A stretch of DNA of 57,102 bases from a bacterium (GTDB lineage Bacteria > UBA9089 > JAHJRX01). Positions 15,860 to 25,312 of the stretch are shown piece after piece. The notes below the pieces were generated by a model, which had not been told where the DNA came from, ran no database searches, and saw only the letters and a program-made list of their open reading frames with translations. A program made the translations under genes and the position numbers. Within the stretch, counting starts at the first letter, position 1, and each line of letters opens with the position of its first letter. Where the stretch lies: the NCBI GenBank assembly GCA_018830565.1, contig JAHJRX010000020.1:1-57102 (forward strand), read 5' to 3'.

Positions 15860-17785
15860 ATGAGTAAAGTGATCGGTATTGATTTAGGAACTACCAATTC
15901 GGTAGTAGCAGTAATGGAAGGGGGAGAGCCTATCGTTATTGCCAATAAAGAAGGATTTCGGACTACACCTTCAGTAACAGCCTTTACTAAATCTGGTGAA
16001 CGTTTAGTAGGTCAACCAGCTAAAAGACAAGCGATAACTAATGCTGAAAATACTATCTATTCTATTAAGAGATTTATGGGCAGAAAACTAAATGAGGTAT
16101 CTCAAGAAGATCAAGAAGTTTCTTATCAATTAAAGGCTGCTTCTAATGAAGACGTGAGAGTAATCACCAGAGAAAAAGAATATTCTCCGCCAGAACTATC
16201 AGCGTTGATCCTTAGAAAATTAAAGGAAGATGCTGAAAGTTATTTAGGAGAAGAGGTAACTCAAGCTGTCATTACGGTCCCTGCTTATTTTAACGACAGT
16301 CAAAGGCAAGCCACCAAAGACGCCGGTAAGATAGCAGGATTAGAAGTATTAAGAATTATTAACGAACCTACCGCTGCTTCCTTAGCTTATGGATTAGATA
16401 AGAAAAAAGAAGAGAAGATTGCCGTTTATGATTTAGGTGGAGGAACTTTTGATATTTCTATCTTAGAAATAGGAGATGGAGTCTTTGAAGTAAAAGCTAC
16501 TAATGGAGATACTCATTTAGGAGGAGATGATTTTGATCAGAGAATAATAGATTGGTTGGCTGATGAATTTACCAAAGAACAAGGAATAGATTTAAGAAAA
16601 GATGTTATGGCTTTACAACGTTTAAAAGAAGCAGCAGAAAAAGCTAAATGCGAGCTTTCTACTACGGTAACTACAGAGATAAATCTACCTTTTATTACGG
16701 CTGATGCTAATGGTCCAAAGCATTTAAATGTAACTTTGACCAGAGCTAAATTAGAACAATTAGTAGATGATTTAGTTAAAAGAACTATTGGTCCTTGCGA
16801 ACGGGCTTTAGCTGATAGTGGGTTTGCTACTAAAGATATTGATGAGGTAATACTAGTGGGCGGACAAACGAGAATGCCTAAAGTAGTAGAGATAGTAAAA
16901 AATTTGTTTGACAAAGAACCTCATAAAGGAGTAAATCCAGATGAGGTGGTAGCGATAGGAGCAGCTATTCAAGCTGGCGTTTTAAAAGGCGAAGTTAAGG
17001 ATGTTTTACTTTTAGATGTTACTCCTTTATCTTTAGGAATCGAGACTTTAGGACAAGTTTTTACTAAGCTGATTGAACGAAATGTTACCATTCCTACCAG
17101 AAAGAGCCAAGTTTTTTCTACGGCGGCGGATAACCAAACAGCAGTAAGTATCCATGTTCTTCAAGGTGAAAGAGCTTTGACAACTGATGAAGGAATGAAG
17201 ACTTTAGGAAGATTTGACTTAGTGGGTATTCCTCCTGCCCCACGAGGCATTCCTCAGATTGAGGTAACTTTTGATATTGATGCTAATGGGATTGTTCATG
17301 TTTCGGCTAAGGATTTAGGAACAGGTAAGAAGCAAAAGATTAAGATTGAATCTTCTAGTGGGCTTCCTAAGGAAGAAATAGAGAAGATGGTAAAAGAAGG
17401 GGAATTACACGCTCAAGAAGATGAAAAAAAGAGAAATTTAGCTGAAGCTAAAAATAAAGCCGATAGTTTAGCTTATTCCGCCGAAAAGAGCTTAAAAGAG
17501 TACGGAGATAAGATTTCTCAAGAAGACCGCCAAAAAATAGAAGAGGCTCTTAGCAGCTTAAAAAAGGCAACTGAAGGAAAAAGTATCGATGAAATTAATA
17601 AAGCTATTGATGAATTAAGCAAAGCTTCTCATAAGTTAGCTGAAGAAATGTACAAAAAGGCAGCCGAGCAACAAGCGAAAGAACAAACGAAAGACGGGAA
17701 AGAAACAGAAACAGCCAAGGACCAAAAGAAAGACCAAGAAGAAGTAGTTGATGCTGAATATAAAGTAGAAGATGAAGATAAATAA
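15860..17785 (+). CDS. dnaK: Chaperone DnaK (Hsp70)
   Basis: ATP-dependent chaperone. The N-terminal ATPase motif [17 protein letters not shown], phosphate 2 [12 protein letters not shown] and adenosine motif [12 protein letters not shown] are all present. The substrate-binding domain and a Lys/Glu-rich lid follow, ending in an acidic tail ([12 protein letters not shown]). At 641 residues it is full length. It lies between grpE and dnaJ; a good ribosome binding site (AAGGAGGAA) overlaps the end of grpE. Confidence 0.97.
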   Translation: MSKVIGIDLGTTNSVVAVMEGGEPIVIANKEGFRTTPSVTAFTKSGERLVGQPAKRQAITNAENTIYSIKRFMGRKLNEVSQEDQEVSYQLKAASNEDVRVITREKEYSPPELSALILRKLKEDAESYLGEEVTQAVITVPAYFNDSQRQATKDAGKIAGLEVLRIINEPTAASLAYGLDKKKEEKIAVYDLGGGTFDISILEIGDGVFEVKATNGDTHLGGDDFDQRIIDWLADEFTKEQGIDLRKDVMALQRLKEAAEKAKCELSTTVTTEINLPFITADANGPKHLNVTLTRAKLEQLVDDLVKRTIGPCERALADSGFATKDIDEVILVGGQTRMPKVVEIVKNLFDKEPHKGVNPDEVVAIGAAIQAGVLKGEVKDVLLLDVTPLSLGIETLGQVFTKLIERNVTIPTRKSQVFSTAADNQTAVSIHVLQGERALTTDEGMKTLGRFDLVGIPPAPRGIPQIEVTFDIDANGIVHVSAKDLGTGKKQKIKIESSSGLPKEEIEKMVKEGELHAQEDEKKRNLAEAKNKADSLAYSAEKSLKEYGDKISQEDRQKIEEALSSLKKATEGKSIDEINKAIDELSKASHKLAEEMYKKAAEQQAKEQTKDGKETETAKDQKKDQEEVVDAEYKVEDEDK

Positions 17786-17789
17786 TAAG

Positions 17790-17843
17790 CAGTAAGCAGT
17801 CAGGTGTCCGCTTTTAGTTATTAGGCTGACTTCTGACTGCTAC
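17790..17843. repeat. Imperfect hairpin after dnaK
   Basis: AAGCAGTCAG and CTGACTGCT form an inverted repeat around a 25-30-base loop. The word belongs to a dispersed CAGTCAG/CTATCAGC type seen in several gaps of this window. It has no T-run, so it is not a clear terminator. Confidence 0.5.
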
Positions 17844-17844
17844 T

Positions 17845-17957
17845 AATAAATAATAAAAAGTATATAATAAGAAGTATATAATAAGAAGTAAATAATAAAA
17901 AGTGAATAATAAGAAGTGAATAATAAGAAGTAAATAATAAGAAGAGGAAATAATAAA
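17845..17957. repeat. Short tandem repeat between dnaK and dnaJ
   Basis: About seven imperfect copies of a 13-15-bp unit close to AATAATAAGAAGTRA run from 17845 to the dnaJ ribosome binding site. The repeat is purine- and A/T-only and puts stop codons in all forward frames. Confidence 0.75.
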
Positions 17958-17958
17958 G

Positions 17959-19101
17959 GTGACTAAAAGAGATTACTATGAAATATTAAGTGTCAATAAA
18001 GATGCTGCTGCCGATGAGATTAAAAAAGCTTACCGAGTTTTAGCTAAAAAACACCATCCCGATAATAATCCCGGAAATAAAACAGCCGAGGAAAAGTTTA
18101 AAGAAGCTGCCGAAGCTTATGAAATATTAAGTGACCCTGAAAAAAGAGCTCGTTATGATCAATTTGGCCATGAAGGAGTATCTTCTGCCTTTGGCAAGGA
18201 AGGATTTACCTGGTCTAATTTTACCCACTTTGGAGATGTTGAAGACATTCTGGGAGAATTTTTTGATAGTAGTATTTTGGGTAATATTTTTGGTTTTGGC
18301 AGTAATAGAAAAAGAACTCAACGAGGAGCTGATTTAAGATATGATCTAACTTTAAGTTTAAAAGAAGCAGCTTTTGGTTGCGAAAAGAAGATTAAGATAA
18401 ATCGGAAAGAAATATGCACTACCTGTAATGGCACAGGAGCCAAGCCAGGAAGTAGCAGCACTACTTGTTCTACTTGCCAGGGAAAAGGCCAAGTAAGACA
18501 AGTGCAAGGATTTTTTAGTATCAACGCTACTTGTCCTCGTTGCCAAGGAAGGGGTGAAGTCATTAAAAACCCTTGTCTATCTTGTGGAGGAAGTAGGCAG
18601 GTTAAAAATACTCGTCAGATAGTAGTTAAGATTCCCGCAGGAGTAAATAATGGCAATAGTATTAAGATACCCAAGGAAGGAGAAATAAGTTCAAGTGGAG
18701 GAGCTCAAGGTAATTTATATGTAGTCATTAACGTGGAAGAAGATGAGCTCTTTATTCGAGAAGATAGTGATATCTTATGCGAAGTAGCTATTAGCTTTAC
18801 CCAAGCAGCTTTAGGGTGTGAAATATCTATTCCTACCTTGGAAAAAGAAAATATTAAGATGAAGATTCCATCTGGTACTCAATCCCATAAAGTATTTAGA
18901 TTAAAGGGAAAAGGCATTCCATCTCTTCACGGAGGAGAAAGAGGAGACCAACATGTAAGGGTTATCGTTAAAACTCCCACTGATTTAACAGAAGAGGAAA
19001 AAAATACCTTACGAGAATTTGCTCAAAAAAGAGGCGAGGAAGTAGCTTATATTGAAGCCAAAGAGAGCATCTTTAAAAAATTTAATCTAAAATTTAAATA
19101 A
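17959..19101 (+). CDS. dnaJ: Chaperone DnaJ (Hsp40)
   Basis: Co-chaperone that stimulates DnaK ATPase. A J domain with HPD ([11 protein letters not shown]), a Gly/Phe region, four zinc-finger repeats ([39 protein letters not shown]) and a C-terminal substrate domain are all intact in 380 residues. Start is GTG ([10 protein letters not shown]). It is separated from dnaK by a ~115-bp tandem-repeat stretch, so the spacing is unusual although the gene order is standard. Confidence 0.96.
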   Translation: MTKRDYYEILSVNKDAAADEIKKAYRVLAKKHHPDNNPGNKTAEEKFKEAAEAYEILSDPEKRARYDQFGHEGVSSAFGKEGFTWSNFTHFGDVEDILGEFFDSSILGNIFGFGSNRKRTQRGADLRYDLTLSLKEAAFGCEKKIKINRKEICTTCNGTGAKPGSSSTTCSTCQGKGQVRQVQGFFSINATCPRCQGRGEVIKNPCLSCGGSRQVKNTRQIVVKIPAGVNNGNSIKIPKEGEISSSGGAQGNLYVVINVEEDELFIREDSDILCEVAISFTQAALGCEISIPTLEKENIKMKIPSGTQSHKVFRLKGKGIPSLHGGERGDQHVRVIVKTPTDLTEEEKNTLREFAQKRGEEVAYIEAKESIFKKFNLKFK

Positions 19102-19136
19102 GCCTAACATGGTCTTGATCAAAATAATCATTCACT

Positions 19137-19871
19137 ATGAATCATAAAAGGTTGTTTATCTCAGAAATAAAGGATCATAACTTTGAGATTACCTCTCCAG
19201 AACAAGTTCATTATTTAAAAAATGTCTTACGTCTTAAAAAGAAAGAAGAAATAATAATATTAGATGGAAAGGGATGGGAATACAAGACCGAAGTTGAAAG
19301 GATAAATACTAACAAGATCAAGGTGGTCTCAAAAGAAGAAATTTTTCATCCTTTGGAAAATTATAGTCTTATCTTATATCAAAGTCTTTTAAAAAGTCCT
19401 AAAATGGATTTTTTAGTTCAAAAGACAAGCGAATTAAATGTAAGTAAATTTGTCCCTATTGTAACCACCAGATCCTTAAGATACTTATCAAAAGAAGTAG
19501 TCAAGAATAAAGTAGCTCATTGGCAAAAGATAGCTATGTCTTCTGCTTCTCAATCTAAAAGAGTTAGATTGATGGAGATAGCAGAACCCATCTGGCTAAA
19601 AAAAGATTTTTTAAAAAAAGAAACTTTTGGTAAGGCAGTTGTCTTCTGGGAAGAAGAGCAAAAAAACTTAAGAGAAGAACTACTTTTCTTAAAAGATCCA
19701 AAAAGCATATCTTTATTTGTAGGACCAGAAGGGGGTCTCACTAAAGAAGAGATAGATCTTTTAAGATCTCAAGGAGTAGTTTCTGTTTCTTTAGGAAACC
19801 AAATATTGCGAAGCGAAACAGCAGCCGTGGTAGTAGTAGCTATCATCTTGTATCAATGGGGAATAATATAA
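19137..19871 (+). CDS. rsmE: 16S rRNA m3U1498 methyltransferase RsmE
   Basis: SPOUT-class methyltransferase for U1498 of 16S rRNA. The C-terminal knot motif is evident: LFVGPEGGLTKEEIDLL then VSLGNQILRSETAAVVV. The N-terminal PUA-like region (HYLKNVLRLKKKEEIIILDGKG) is also typical. 244 residues, normal length. Its position after dnaJ is common in many bacteria. Confidence 0.93.
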   Translation: MNHKRLFISEIKDHNFEITSPEQVHYLKNVLRLKKKEEIIILDGKGWEYKTEVERINTNKIKVVSKEEIFHPLENYSLILYQSLLKSPKMDFLVQKTSELNVSKFVPIVTTRSLRYLSKEVVKNKVAHWQKIAMSSASQSKRVRLMEIAEPIWLKKDFLKKETFGKAVVFWEEEQKNLREELLFLKDPKSISLFVGPEGGLTKEEIDLLRSQGVVSVSLGNQILRSETAAVVVVAIILYQWGII

Positions 19872-19880
19872 AAGACTAAC

Positions 19881-20021
19881 TATAGTAGTTACTAACGAAA
19901 ACTAGACATAGGAAATAATACCGAGTAATAAAAGATAAACTTGTTTGCCCTCAATTAATTTGCTCTATGTCAAATTTTCATTATAATTTTCATTAATAAG
20001 TGCTAATTAATAAGTGCTATA
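19881..20021. mobile_element. MITE family A, copy 1 (with internal duplication at right end)
   Basis: The left end begins TATAGTAGTTACTAACGA and continues through GACATAGGAAATAATACC. The right end is CTATGTC...TTTTCATTAATAAGTGCTATA, with the end segment partly duplicated, giving about 141 bp against 116 bp in the other two copies. It has no coding capacity. It ends right at the ribosome binding site of pilB, so pilB is expressed through or from the element. Confidence 0.85.
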
Positions 20022-20031
20022 AGAGGTGATC

Positions 20032-21756
20032 ATGGTAGACATTTCTGAGGATCAATCTAAAAAGAAGAAATACCGCTTAGGTGAAATGTTAGTAAGCGCT
20101 GGAATAATTACTCACGAGCAATTAGAAGTAGCCTTAAAAGAACAAAATAAGACCAGGGATCAGTTAGGAAGGTTACTGGTAAAGTTAAACTTTGCAACAG
20201 AAGAAGTAATTGCTTCTTTTATAGCTTCTCAGCTCGGAATCTCCTTTGTAAGTTTAGCTGAAATTGGTTTTTCTGAAATTGATCCTAAGGTAGCTAAGTC
20301 TATTCCTGACAATATTATCCAGAGACAAAAATTAATTCCTATTGCTCGAGAAGGAAATATTTTAACAGTAGCTATGGCTAATCCTTTAAATATTATCGCC
20401 ATAGATGACATTGGTATAATTACCGGTTATGAAGTAAAACCAGTTATTGCTACGGAAAGTGAAATTAATGCGGCTATAGAAAAGTATTACGGCACAGATT
20501 TAATGAGGAATGTAGTCAAGGATACTGAAGCCCGAAAAGTAGAGATAGTAGAAGTAGAAGATATAGGTAAAGCTATAATGGAGGGAGGCGGAGCTCCGGT
20601 AGTAACCTTAGTTAATCATATCTTAATAGAAGCTATAAAAAATAATGCCAGTGATATTCATATAGAACCTTTTGAAAAAACATTAAGGGTTCGTTATCGG
20701 ATTGATGGTTTATTACATGAAGCTATTACCCCTCCTAAGCAATTACAAAATGCTCTTATTTCCCGAATAAAAATTATGTCTCATTTAGATATTGCTGAGC
20801 GGCGATTGCCTCAGGATGGACGAACAAAAGTAAGACTACACGACCGGGACATAGATTTAAGAATTTCTATTTTACCTACTACCTTTGGAGAAAAAGCAGT
20901 CATGAGAATTTTAGACTCTTCAGCTTTAGCGATGGATATTACTAGTTTAGGATTAGAGCCAGATGCTTTTCCTGTTTATAGAAAGAATGTGCAAGTTCCT
21001 TATGGATTTATTTTAGTCACTGGCCCTACTGGTAGTGGAAAAACAACTACTCTTTATTCAACTTTAAAACTAATAAACACTATTGGTAAAAATGTGATAA
21101 CGATTGAGGACCCGGTTGAGTATGTCTTGCCTGGAATTAACCAAGTTCAAGTGCGACCAGATATTGGTTTAAATTTTGCTAATGGATTAAGATCTTTCTT
21201 AAGACAAGATCCAGATATTATCATGGTAGGAGAAATAAGGGATAAAGAGACAGCCGAAGTAGCTATTAATGCTGCCTTAACTGGACACTTAGTCTTTAGC
21301 ACCCTCCATACTAATGATGCCTCAGGAGCTGTTACTAGATTATTAAATATGGGGGTAGAACCATTTTTAATCTCTTCTACTGTGGTGATGTGTGTAGCTC
21401 AAAGACTTATTAGAGTAATCTGTCCAAATTGTAAAGAACCTTATCCTCCCGATGAAGGAACACTCGCGGAATTAGGAAAAAAATGGAAGGATCTAGAAAC
21501 TTTATATCGAGGAAAAGGATGTAAAAACTGTGCTAAGATAGGATACAAAGGGAGAGTAGCTATTTTTGAGGTCTTAGAAATAGATGAAGCAATTAAGGAA
21601 ATGATTGCTCGTCGAGCTACTGCTTCAGAGGTAAAAAATTGTGCTCGCCAAAAAGGAATGATCACTTTACGAGAAGCAGCGATTAGGAAAGTAGCCACTG
21701 GTCTCACTACTATAGAAGAGCTTAGAAGAATTACGGCTGAAGAAGCTATTTTATAA
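20032..21756 (+). CDS. pilB: Type IV pilus/type II secretion assembly ATPase PilB
   Basis: Hexameric ATPase powering pilus extension. An N-terminal MshEN-type domain of ~150 residues (LGEMLVSAGIITHEQLEVAL) precedes the GspE ATPase with Walker A GPTGSGKTTT near residue 331, the Asp box (DPDIIMVGEIRD) and a His box. A zinc-binding pair follows: C464/C467 (CPNC) and C497/C500 (CKNC). The ATG at 20032 has AGAGGTG just upstream and is preferred over GTG 20026. First gene of pilB-pilT-pilC; no pilin is in the window. Confidence 0.93.
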   Translation: MVDISEDQSKKKKYRLGEMLVSAGIITHEQLEVALKEQNKTRDQLGRLLVKLNFATEEVIASFIASQLGISFVSLAEIGFSEIDPKVAKSIPDNIIQRQKLIPIAREGNILTVAMANPLNIIAIDDIGIITGYEVKPVIATESEINAAIEKYYGTDLMRNVVKDTEARKVEIVEVEDIGKAIMEGGGAPVVTLVNHILIEAIKNNASDIHIEPFEKTLRVRYRIDGLLHEAITPPKQLQNALISRIKIMSHLDIAERRLPQDGRTKVRLHDRDIDLRISILPTTFGEKAVMRILDSSALAMDITSLGLEPDAFPVYRKNVQVPYGFILVTGPTGSGKTTTLYSTLKLINTIGKNVITIEDPVEYVLPGINQVQVRPDIGLNFANGLRSFLRQDPDIIMVGEIRDKETAEVAINAALTGHLVFSTLHTNDASGAVTRLLNMGVEPFLISSTVVMCVAQRLIRVICPNCKEPYPPDEGTLAELGKKWKDLETLYRGKGCKNCAKIGYKGRVAIFEVLEIDEAIKEMIARRATASEVKNCARQKGMITLREAAIRKVATGLTTIEELRRITAEEAIL

Positions 21757-21771
21757 AATTTTGGATTATTT

Positions 21772-22878
21772 TTGTCTAAAAACTTATCTTACCAAGAGAG
21801 AGTGAAAGAAAAAGTGTATAAGTTAAACGAGTTAGTCTATCTGATGTCTGAAAAAAATGCTTCTGACCTCCACTTAATAGTAGGAACTTCTCCTCAATTT
21901 CGAATCGATGGTGTTTTAACTTCTTTAAGTTATGAAGAAAAATTACTACCTGATACTTGTAAGGATTTAGTTTATAGCGTCTTAACAGAAGATCAAAAGC
22001 AAATTTTTGAAAAAAATGGAGAGTTAGATCTTTCTTTTGGGGTAAAAGGTGTGGGTAGAATAAGAATGAATGTCTTTAGACAAAGAGGTTCTGTGGGAGC
22101 GGCTTTAAGAAATATTCCCAGTCAAACTAAAACCTTTGAGGAGTTAAGTTTACCTGAAGTAGTAAATAAGATTGTCCAGTATCCCAGTGGTTTAGTCTTA
22201 GTCACCGGTTCTACCGGTAGTGGGAAATCTACTACCTTAGCTTCCATGATAGATTATATTAATGAAAGAAAACAATGTAATATTATCACCATAGAAGATC
22301 CTATTGAATTTCTTCATCGTCATAAGTCTTCCATTGTCTCTCAAAGAGAAGTCCGATTTGATACTAAATCTTATGCGACTGCCTTAAAATACATTCTTCG
22401 TCAAGATCCAGATGTAATCTTAATTGGAGAAATGAGAGACTTAGAGACTATCTCGGCTGCTTTAATTGTAGCTGAAACTGGTCATTTGGTCTTTGCTACC
22501 TTACATACTTCTGATGCTATTCAATCAATAAATCGGATTATTGATGTCTTTCCTTCTCATCAACAACAACAAATAAGGACCCAACTCTCCTTTGTCTTAA
22601 AAGCTGTAATTTGTCAACAACTATTATTGGGAGCTAATGGAAGAGGAAGAATATTAGCTTGTGAAGTTCTAATTGCCACTCCGGCGATAAGAAATATTAT
22701 TCGAGATAATAAGATTCAACAAGCTTACACTACTATGCAAGGGGGAAGATCTTTAGGTATGCAAACTATGAATATGTCTTTATATGAGTTAGCGATTAGT
22801 CGAAAAATCACTGAAGAAGAAGCTTTAAACCACACTACCGAACCTGGTGACTTAAGAAAGATGCTTAAATTAGATTAA
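21772..22878 (+). CDS. pilT: Type IV pilus retraction ATPase PilT
   Basis: ATPase for pilus retraction and twitching. It has the N-terminal PAS-like region with KNASDLHLIVGTSPQFRIDG, Walker A GSTGSGKSTT near residue 146, and the conserved retraction-type block AETGHLVFATLHTSDA. Length 368 is normal for PilT. The start is probably the TTG at 21772 (reading MSKNLSYQER); its ribosome binding site is weak and a few residues of uncertainty remain. It lies 15 bp after pilB. Confidence 0.92.
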   Translation: MSKNLSYQERVKEKVYKLNELVYLMSEKNASDLHLIVGTSPQFRIDGVLTSLSYEEKLLPDTCKDLVYSVLTEDQKQIFEKNGELDLSFGVKGVGRIRMNVFRQRGSVGAALRNIPSQTKTFEELSLPEVVNKIVQYPSGLVLVTGSTGSGKSTTLASMIDYINERKQCNIITIEDPIEFLHRHKSSIVSQREVRFDTKSYATALKYILRQDPDVILIGEMRDLETISAALIVAETGHLVFATLHTSDAIQSINRIIDVFPSHQQQQIRTQLSFVLKAVICQQLLLGANGRGRILACEVLIATPAIRNIIRDNKIQQAYTTMQGGRSLGMQTMNMSLYELAISRKITEEEALNHTTEPGDLRKMLKLD

Positions 22879-22970
22879 AAGTTAACAGTTTACCGGGGTC
22901 AGGGGTCAGCTCTTAGGATTTAAGGTTAAATCTCAATCTCTAAATTTGAAACACAATTATAAGGATAAAA

Positions 22971-24194
22971 ATGGTTTCTTTTGAATATAAAGTAAGAACC
23001 GTAGATAAAAATATAATCGTAGGAACGATAGAAGCATCAAACCAAAAAGCAGCAATAACTGATTTACACCAAAAAAAATATATGATCCTTTCCATTAAAG
23101 AAAAAGGATCTACTTTACCTTTTAAATTAACTGGATTCTCTATCAAACCAGGAGCTAAAATCAACCAAAAAACTTTGGTTATTTTTAGTAGGCAATTAGC
23201 TACCTTGATAAATGCCGGCATTCCTATTATCCAAAGCTTAAATATCTTGATTGAAGAAGAAAGAAATAAAAGATTTAAACCAACCATTATTGAAATTTGT
23301 TCTGATATTGAAAAAGGATCAACTATTTCAGAGGCTTTAGGTAAGCATCCTAAAGTATTTTCTCAGTTATATGTAAGTATGGTTAGATCTGGGGAATTAG
23401 GGGGAATTTTAGATGTTCTCTTATTAAGGTTAGCTACTTATTTAGAATTTTTAGACGATTTAAGAAAAAAAGTTCGAAGTGCGATGGTTTATCCTTCGAC
23501 TGTCTTTGCTATTGCTGCCATTATCATAAGTTTTTTATTAGCGGTAGTGGTGCCTAAATTTAAAGAAACTTTTTCTAGTTTTGGGGCTTCCTTGCCTATG
23601 CCCACCCAAATAGTAATAGCAGCAGGAGATTTTGTTGGGAATTATATTATCTATATGATAATATGCTTAATAGCCTTTATTTATGGAATTATTTTCGTAA
23701 GAAAGACAACCAAAGGAGGATTTTTTTTAGATAAACTACTCTTGAAGATCCCTGTCCTGGGAGAAGTAATTCGTAAGGTGGCTATCACTAAATTTTCTCG
23801 CACTTTAGGTAGTTTAATTAAAGGCGGGGTTTCCATCTTGGAATCTTTAGAAGTAGTAGCTTTAACTGCTAATAATAGAGTAATTGAAAAAGCTATTATG
23901 GATTCTCGAGTTTCAATCAGAGAAGGTGAACGGATTGCTGATCCTTTAAGGCAAAGTGGAGTATTTCCTCCTATGGTAGTTCAGATGATCGCTATTGGAG
24001 AAGAGACTGGCTCTTTAGATGAAATGCTATCTAAAATAAGTGAGTTTTATGACCGAGAAGTTAGTACGGCTATATCTACGATGACTTCTCTGATTGAACC
24101 TATTTTAATCTTATTTTTAGGTGTAGTGGTAGGGGGAATTCTCATCTCTATGTTTTTACCTATCTTTTCCTTAAGCGGAGTTATAAAATATTAA
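22971..24194 (+). CDS. pilC: Type IV pilus inner-membrane platform protein PilC
   Basis: Polytopic protein on which PilB and PilT act. There are two T2SSF domains (about 70-190 and 270-395), each with FSRQLATLINAGIPI or FSRTLGSLIKGGVSI openings, and three or four membrane segments. 407 residues, typical. Start ATG with AAGGATAAAA just upstream. Its last codons (GTT ATA AAA TAT TAA) form the first partial unit of the 49-bp tandem array that follows. Confidence 0.92.
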   Translation: MVSFEYKVRTVDKNIIVGTIEASNQKAAITDLHQKKYMILSIKEKGSTLPFKLTGFSIKPGAKINQKTLVIFSRQLATLINAGIPIIQSLNILIEEERNKRFKPTIIEICSDIEKGSTISEALGKHPKVFSQLYVSMVRSGELGGILDVLLLRLATYLEFLDDLRKKVRSAMVYPSTVFAIAAIIISFLLAVVVPKFKETFSSFGASLPMPTQIVIAAGDFVGNYIIYMIICLIAFIYGIIFVRKTTKGGFFLDKLLLKIPVLGEVIRKVAITKFSRTLGSLIKGGVSILESLEVVALTANNRVIEKAIMDSRVSIREGERIADPLRQSGVFPPMVVQMIAIGEETGSLDEMLSKISEFYDREVSTAISTMTSLIEPILILFLGVVVGGILISMFLPIFSLSGVIKY

Positions 24195-24445
24195 GACCCT
24201 GATGTTTGCCGTCTTCTTTAAAAGTAGAGTTATAAAATACTAAGAAAGTAATGTTTGCCGTCTTCTTTAAAAGTAGAGTTATAAAATACTAAGAAAGTAA
24301 TGTTTGCCGTCTTCTTTAAAAGTAGAGTTATAAAATACTAAGAAAGTAATGTTTGCCGTCTTCTTTAAAAGTAGAGTTATAAAGTATTAAGACCCTGATG
24401 TTTGCCGTCTTCTTTAAAAGTAGAGTTATAAAGAATACTAAAGAA
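24184..24445. repeat. Tandem array of a 49-bp unit (five copies) from the pilC stop to the MerR-like gene
   Basis: The unit begins ATGTTTGCCGTCTTCTTT and recurs at 24202, 24251, 24300, 24349 and 24398, exactly 49 bp apart. The segment GAGTTATAAAATAYTAAG in each unit copies the last codons and stop of pilC. Units 1-4 each contain a full mini-frame reading MFAVFFKSRVIKY or MFAVFFKSRVIKY-like before TAA; the fifth runs on in frame into the MerR-like gene. Units have almost no variation, so the expansion is recent. Confidence 0.93.
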
Positions 24446-24457
24446 GTAAAGATAACC

Positions 24458-24778
24458 ATGCCAGAAAAATTACTTTTTACTATTAGCGAAGTATCTCGTT
24501 TAGTTAAAATAAAGCCTCATGTTTTAAGATACTGGGAAAGTGAATTTAGTAATCTAAGACCAGAAAAGAGTGAATCTGGCCAAAGGAAGTATCGACAAAA
24601 AGACTTAGATTTAATCCTAAAGATTAAAGAATTATTATATAATAAAAAATACACCATTTTAGGAGCCAAAGAAGTCTTAAAAAAAGAACCAATAGAGTTA
24701 GAAGTAAAAAGTAGTTATCTTGATCTAAGTTGGATCAGAAAAGAACTAAATGACCTCCTTCAGATATTAGAACAGTAG
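24458..24778 (+). CDS. MerR-family transcriptional regulator (small)
   Basis: About 106 residues. A MerR-type winged HTH covers the first ~75: FTISEVSRLVKIKPHVLRYW, then the wing SESGQRKYRQKDLDLILKIK and YTILGAKEVLKKEP. This short type, without a metal-binding C-terminus, is common in anaerobic bacteria. The open frame extends back to an ATG at 24398 in the last 49-bp repeat, but the N-terminus expected for the family starts at the ATG at 24458. Target genes are unknown. Confidence 0.8.
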   Translation: MPEKLLFTISEVSRLVKIKPHVLRYWESEFSNLRPEKSESGQRKYRQKDLDLILKIKELLYNKKYTILGAKEVLKKEPIELEVKSSYLDLSWIRKELNDLLQILEQ

Positions 24779-24790
24779 TTTCACCTTTTT

Positions 24791-24917
24791 TGTTCCTCTC
24801 TTTGGAAAAGAGGGGTTAGGGGAGATTTTATAGTCCGGAATACTCCTTTAAAATTTTATCATATTGAAGTATGTCTTTTTAAAATCCCCCTTACCCTCTT
24901 TAGAAAAAGGGGGATGG
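24791..24917. repeat. Palindromic repeat element with GC-rich arms
   Basis: Left arm CTTTGGAAAAGAGGGGTTAG followed by GGGAGATTTTA is roughly repeated in inverted form on the right as TAAAATCCCCCTTACCCTCT followed by TTAGAAAAAG. The arms are separated by about 50 AT-rich bases. It looks like a small non-autonomous element. It fills most of the gap between the MerR-like gene and tRNA-Pro. Confidence 0.55.
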
Positions 24918-24977
24918 AAAAAATTTGAAAGGGAGGTATCCACACAATTCTCGGAAGAACCTTAATAATTAACCATT

Positions 24978-25055
24978 CGGGGCGTAGCGCAGCTTGGTTA
25001 GCGCACCAGCATGGGGGGCTGGGGGTCGGCCGTTCAAATCGGCTCGCCCCGACCA
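24978..25055 (+). tRNA. tRNA-Pro (anticodon GGG)
   Basis: Acceptor CGGGGCG pairs with CGCCCCG, the anticodon loop ATGGGGG lies in CCAGC/GCTGG, the T loop is GTTCAAATC, and CCA is encoded. Confidence 0.95.
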
Positions 25056-25115
25056 AAGATAAAAGACAGAGCACAGATAACAAATTTATCCTTTGTCTTC
25101 TCTGTTCTGATTTAT

Positions 25116-25192
25116 GCGCCCGTAGCTCAGTAGGATAGAGCAGCGGTTTCCTAAACCGTTGGCCGGAGGTTCGAATCCTCTCGGGCGCACCA
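25116..25192 (+). tRNA. tRNA-Arg (anticodon CCT)
   Basis: Acceptor GCGCCCG pairs with CGGGCGC, the anticodon loop TTCCTAA lies in GCGGT/ACCGT, and CCA is encoded. It decodes AGG. Confidence 0.95.
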
Positions 25193-25312
25193 GTATCAAA
25201 CTTTCAGAAATTTTGCCGATTGATTCAGCCGCGTGAAGAGCGTCAGTTTCGCTCAAAAAAGGTTCGGATTTCGTCAAACAATCGCACCAAAATAATATCA
25301 ACTAAAACCATC

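Noticed and set aside
24202-24445. Regular 49-bp repeats as a CRISPR array
   Set aside because: The units are contiguous near-identical copies with no unique spacers, and they derive from the pilC 3' end.
24859-25301. Minus-strand open frames across tRNA-Pro and tRNA-Arg
   Set aside because: They are antisense to tRNA genes; the apparent protein is an artefact of open tRNA sequence.
25220-25312. N-terminal extension of ispE
   Set aside because: 31 extra residues unlike any IspE, starting just after a tRNA; the family N-terminus begins at 25313.
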